Source: Bacteroidota bacterium
GTDB lineage: Bacteria > Bacteroidota > Bacteroidia > Chitinophagales > Saprospiraceae
Length of the DNA stretch: 64,000 nucleotides
Direction: 5' to 3'
Assembly (NCBI GenBank): GCA_963169455.1
Contig: CAUJDW010000042.1
Span: 1-64,000, forward strand
Each line of letters opens with the position of its first letter. Position 1 is the first letter of the stretch. Positions 60,734-64,000 of the stretch are shown here, in pieces. The position numbers and the translations under genes were made by a program. Under the pieces are notes generated by a model that saw only the letters and a program-made list of their open reading frames with translations, made no database searches and was not told the origin of the DNA.

Positions 60734-60741
60734 CAAATATA
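60734..60741 (-). promoter_or_regulatory. -7 element TATATTTG of the ABC-2 operon
   Basis: An exact TAnnTTTG match on the minus strand, 26 bp before ATG 60707. No clear -33 box. Confidence 0.42.
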
Positions 60742-60841
60742 AAACCAAAGTGCCTGGGGCTGGAGCTTTCTTGATCAATTCCCCCGATTTATGGATGAAC
60801 AAAGCTCCAACGGCCCTGTTTGGATTCAAACTGCTCTCATT

Positions 60842-62389
60842 ATGGCTCAATACCACACGCTGCGCCTGATCCTGGGCGACCAGCTCAACCATCAGCACTC
60901 CTGGTTCCGGAAAAAGGATCCGGGCACGCTGTATATAATGATGGAAACCCTTTCCGAGGCCAATTACGTCCGGCACCACATCCAGAAAATCATCGGATTC
61001 TTTCTGGCCATGCGGGCTTTTGCCGAAAACCGAAGGCAATCGGGGCATTCCATTCACTACATTACCCTCGACAACACAGATAACCGCCAATCCATTTCCG
61101 GCAATATCCGCTATCTGATCTCAAAATTCAATATTCAGCGTTTCGAATACCAGTTGCCGGATGAATACCGCCTGGACAAGGAACTGGAAGCCTTGTGTGA
61201 AAGCCTGGGAATACCCTGCCAGGCCTATGACACAGAGCACTTTCTAACTCCAAGAGAAGGGGTGGCCCGGTTCTTTGAAGGCAAAAAAACGTATCTGCAG
61301 GAAAACTTCTACCGGCACACCCGGAAACAGCACCAGATAATGATGGAGCCGGATGGAGCAACGCCACTGGCCGGCCGGTGGAACTTCGACCAGGAGAACC
61401 GCAAAAAGATACCCAAAAACCAAAATATCCCCTCTCCCCTCTCCTTTCAGCGGGATGTCAGCGAATTAGCCCGGTTGCTAAATACAATGCAGGTAGAAAC
61501 CATCGGCCGGTTGGGCCCAAACGACTTCAACTGGCCCGTCACCCGGGAGGAAAACCTCCAGTTGCTCGATCATTTTGTAAGAAACCAGTTAAAGTGGTTC
61601 GGCGCCTATCAGGACGCCATGACGGAACGGAGCTTCCTGCTTTTCCATTCCAGGCTTTCCTTTGCCTTGAATGTGAAACTCCTGCATCCTTTGGAAGTAG
61701 TCAAAACCGCCATCGCCTACTGGCAAAAACACCAGGATGAGATCGATATAGCCCAGATTGAAGGTTTTGTTCGGCAAATTATTGGCTGGCGGGAGTACAT
61801 GCGTGGAATATACTGGGCCGAAATGCCGGAATACGCCAAAATGAACTTTTTCGGGCACAAAGCCAGCCTGCCGGGATGGTACTGGACGGGCAGCACCAAA
61901 ATGGCCTGCCTGAAATACGCCATTGAGCAGTCGCTCAACCACGCCTACGCCCACCACATCCAGCGGCTGATGCTCACCGGCAACTTCGCGCTTTTACTGG
62001 GTGTTCATCCCGATGAACTCGACCAGTGGTACCTCGGCATTTATATGGATGCCATTGAATGGGTGGAAATCACCAACACCCGCGGCATGAGCCAGTTTGC
62101 AGACGGCGGGATTGTCGGCACCAAACCCTACGCCTCCAGCGCCAACTACATAGCGAAAATGAGCGACTATTGCGGCAACTGCCACTATAACCACCGGGAC
62201 AAATACGGAGACAAAGCCTGCCCCTTCAACAGCCTGTACTGGGACTTTTATAACCGCCATGCGGACAAGCTGGCCGACAACCCCCGCATCGGCATGATGT
62301 ACCGGGTATGGGACAGGATGGATGCCGGGGAAAAGGAAAAAATACTGCTACAGGCCGCAGCTTACAAAGCCGGGGCAGATGAACTGTAA
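60842..62389 (+). CDS. phrB: Iron-sulfur cryptochrome/photolyase (FeS-BCP, PhrB-like)
   Basis: A 515-residue photolyase-related flavoprotein of the prokaryotic (6-4) photolyase class. The start MAQYHTLRLILGDQLNHQHS is diagnostic. Four cysteines are placed as in Agrobacterium PhrB, which binds a 4Fe-4S cluster: C356 (KMACLKY), C444 and C447 (DYCGNCHYN), and C460 (DKACPF), giving the same 88-, 3- and 13-residue intervals. It would repair (6-4) photoproducts in DNA using light. An in-frame ATG at 60791 would add 17 residues with no family support. Confidence 0.92.
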   Translation: MAQYHTLRLILGDQLNHQHSWFRKKDPGTLYIMMETLSEANYVRHHIQKIIGFFLAMRAFAENRRQSGHSIHYITLDNTDNRQSISGNIRYLISKFNIQRFEYQLPDEYRLDKELEALCESLGIPCQAYDTEHFLTPREGVARFFEGKKTYLQENFYRHTRKQHQIMMEPDGATPLAGRWNFDQENRKKIPKNQNIPSPLSFQRDVSELARLLNTMQVETIGRLGPNDFNWPVTREENLQLLDHFVRNQLKWFGAYQDAMTERSFLLFHSRLSFALNVKLLHPLEVVKTAIAYWQKHQDEIDIAQIEGFVRQIIGWREYMRGIYWAEMPEYAKMNFFGHKASLPGWYWTGSTKMACLKYAIEQSLNHAYAHHIQRLMLTGNFALLLGVHPDELDQWYLGIYMDAIEWVEITNTRGMSQFADGGIVGTKPYASSANYIAKMSDYCGNCHYNHRDKYGDKACPFNSLYWDFYNRHADKLADNPRIGMMYRVWDRMDAGEKEKILLQAAAYKAGADEL

Positions 62390-62529
62390 GTAGTGCAAAT
62401 CAGGTGTCCGGCCATTGCACTGTTCCATCACTCCGCCATTCCACCCTTCCGGCGCTTCATTGCTCCAGGATAGCGCTCAGGCTGCTTGCCATCAGTGAAA
62501 TCAAAGGGCAAGGAAACCATGAAAAATCC
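62390..62529. other. Intergenic spacer
   Basis: No gene, hairpin with T-tract or repeat array was seen between the convergent photolyase and symporter genes. Confidence 0.3.
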
Positions 62530-64000
62530 CTACCAGAACACCACGTAGAGAAACGCCAGAATAAGCATGACAACTGTCGCGCTGATGTTGAACACCGGCT
62601 CCGTGCGGAACATATCCTTCGACAGGCGAAGCCCTTTGGCGTCCTCCTGCCCTTTGTTTTCCAGATAGCTGACAAGCATGATGATGCCGATCGTCATCAG
62701 GCAGGTGATGAACATCTGGTGCATGAAAGGCAGCGTAATGAAAAGGCCCTCCACAGCAGAGCCTTCCGCCCAGCCATTCGGGCCGATTTTCAGATACATG
62801 GCGATGGGGATCGAGAGCACGACCCCCCAGATGGCGGCATTGTTGGTCGCCTTTTTCCAGAACAACCCCATGAGGAACACCCCGAGGATGCCCGGGCTGA
62901 CCAACCCGGTGTACTCCTGAATATACTGGAAGACCTGCCCCAGGCTGCCGAGCTGAGGCGCGATGAAAATGGCGATCAGCAGGGAGGCGCCCACCACGAT
63001 GCGGCCAACGGTTACCATATTGGTTTCGGAGGCGCCGGGCTTGATGTACGGTTTGTAGATATCCATAGTAAAGATGGTCGCCGTCGAATTGACCATGGAA
63101 GCCAGGGAGGAAACGATGGCGGCAGCCAGCGCAGCGAGCACCAGGCCCTTGATGCCGGCAGGCACGTATTGGCTGATCAGCCAGGGGAAGGCATTGTCGT
63201 TGGAGATATTGCCCTCCGCATTGATGAATGCCGGGTCGAGCGTTTCCCTGACGAGATTGCCTTCCGGGTCGGCGTTCATCACGTAGGCAATGATGCCGGG
63301 TATGACAACGACCAGGGGCAGGATCAGTTTGAGAAATGCAGCAAATACGATCCCCCGCTGCGACTCCCTCAGGCTCTTCGCCGCCAGCGTACGCTGTATG
63401 ATATACTGGTTGAAACCCCAGTAGTACAGGTTGGCGACCCACATGCCACCGATGAGCACGGCCAGCCCGGGCAGGTCCCACCAGGCGTCGCGCCCGTCGG
63501 GGGTGATGATCTCACCCTTTGTGACGATCATGGAGAACTTTTCCGGAACGACCTCATACAGGTAACGGAAGCCGGAAATGACGCTGCCGTCGGGCGCCAC
63601 ATGGCTCAGGCCCAGATACATGGCGACAAGCCCGCCGAAGAGCAATAGGGCCACCTGGATGACGTCGGTCCAGGCCACCGCAGCCAGCCCGCCCCAAAGG
63701 GAATAGGAAGCGGCGAAAAGCGCCAGCCCGATAATGCTGTATATGAGAATCGACCCCGTGCCGCCCCCGATGACGGTGTCCAGCGCTTTGGCCCCCAGGT
63801 AGAGCACGGAAGTGAGGTTGACAAAGATGTAGAGCGCAATCCAGAAGATTGCGAGGATGGTTTTGAGGTTGGTGCTGAATCTTTGCTCGATAAACTCCGG
63901 AATGGTGTACAGTTTCTTTTCGATAAAAACGGGGAGGAAGAATTTGCCGACTACCACCAGCGTAATGGCCGCCATCCATTCGTAGGAAGCGATGGCAAGG
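62530..64000 (-). CDS. Sodium/solute symporter (SSS family), 5-prime end outside window
   Basis: The gene ends at 62530 and its reading frame runs off the window at 64000; the first in-window codons read LAIASYEWMAAITLVVVGKF, so the true start lies beyond. At least 490 residues with about ten hydrophobic segments are visible, and motifs match sodium/glucose-type symporters: VYTIPEF-like YTIPEFIEQRFSTNL, AASYSLWGGLAAVAWTDVIQ, ALAAAIVSSLASMVNSTATI and DIYKPYIKP. Sugar or other organic solute uptake is likely; the substrate is not determinable. Confidence 0.88.
   Translation of the reverse strand, partial: LAIASYEWMAAITLVVVGKFFLPVFIEKKLYTIPEFIEQRFSTNLKTILAIFWIALYIFVNLTSVLYLGAKALDTVIGGGTGSILIYSIIGLALFAASYSLWGGLAAVAWTDVIQVALLLFGGLVAMYLGLSHVAPDGSVISGFRYLYEVVPEKFSMIVTKGEIITPDGRDAWWDLPGLAVLIGGMWVANLYYWGFNQYIIQRTLAAKSLRESQRGIVFAAFLKLILPLVVVIPGIIAYVMNADPEGNLVRETLDPAFINAEGNISNDNAFPWLISQYVPAGIKGLVLAALAAAIVSSLASMVNSTATIFTMDIYKPYIKPGASETNMVTVGRIVVGASLLIAIFIAPQLGSLGQVFQYIQEYTGLVSPGILGVFLMGLFWKKATNNAAIWGVVLSIPIAMYLKIGPNGWAEGSAVEGLFITLPFMHQMFITCLMTIGIIMLVSYLENKGQEDAKGLRLSKDMFRTEPVFNISATVVMLILAFLYVVFW

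Noticed and set aside
62404..63648. 414-codon plus-strand frame
   Set aside because: Antisense shadow of the sodium/solute symporter.

Overview
The window is about 55% GC and looks like chromosome from a member of Bacteroidota, most likely a Saprospiria/Lewinella-like marine lineage (this placement is inference). The reasons are a type IX secretion C-terminal sorting domain (25644-27023), SprB-type repeats (3819-6008), beta-propeller sensor kinases paired with LytTR regulators, DUF5916, WbqC and TMEM175 proteins, and repeated exact matches to the Bacteroidota -7 promoter element TAnnTTTG shortly before start codons. I saw no rRNA, tRNA, CRISPR array, IS element or phage gene. It reads as ordinary chromosome with unusually repeat-rich intergenic DNA.

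Layout. 1-3.8 kb: secreted GH29 fucosidase, a tandem 29-bp repeat that forms overlapping promoter-like elements, a class V aminotransferase and a LysE exporter. 3.8-10.7 kb: an OmpA/propeller/SprB envelope protein, a lipid A-type acyltransferase, a DUF5916 outer-membrane protein and an acetyltransferase, with 8-bp and 7-bp tandem arrays starting right after two stop codons. 10.7-18.5 kb: DoxX plus Tat-exported Gfo/Idh/MocA oxidoreductase, then a LytTR regulator and propeller histidine kinase pair, and an unknown protein. 18.6-30.2 kb: mixed metabolic and envelope genes (aldo/keto reductase, PLP decarboxylase, amidase, PDZ/T9SS protein, NUDIX, TMEM175, lipoproteins). 30.3-36.8 kb: glutamate dehydrogenase followed by two PEP/pyruvate-binding (ATP-grasp) proteins, one with a C-terminal nucleotidyltransferase; this is the best candidate for an undescribed system. 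37-47.4 kb: housekeeping genes (GatC, deoxynucleoside kinase, YggS, cysteine desulfurase, GlmM, a GT39-like membrane protein). 47.4-50.8 kb: WbqC and dynamin-like GTPase operon, then a TM2-TPR-SHOCT protein. 50.8-55.7 kb: a large TPR protein with an outer-membrane barrel. 55.9-60.7 kb: ornithine aminotransferase, a nicotinamidase-like protein lacking two catalytic residues, an orphan LolD-type ATPase, a candidate small RNA and an ABC-2 transporter. 60.8-64 kb: an iron-sulfur photolyase and a sodium/solute symporter that runs off the end.

Several start codons were moved from the longest open frame. In a number of cases (45569 TTG, 58612 GTG, 47335, 6008, 13384) a TAnnTTTG element lies just upstream of the chosen start, sometimes overlapping the discarded one.
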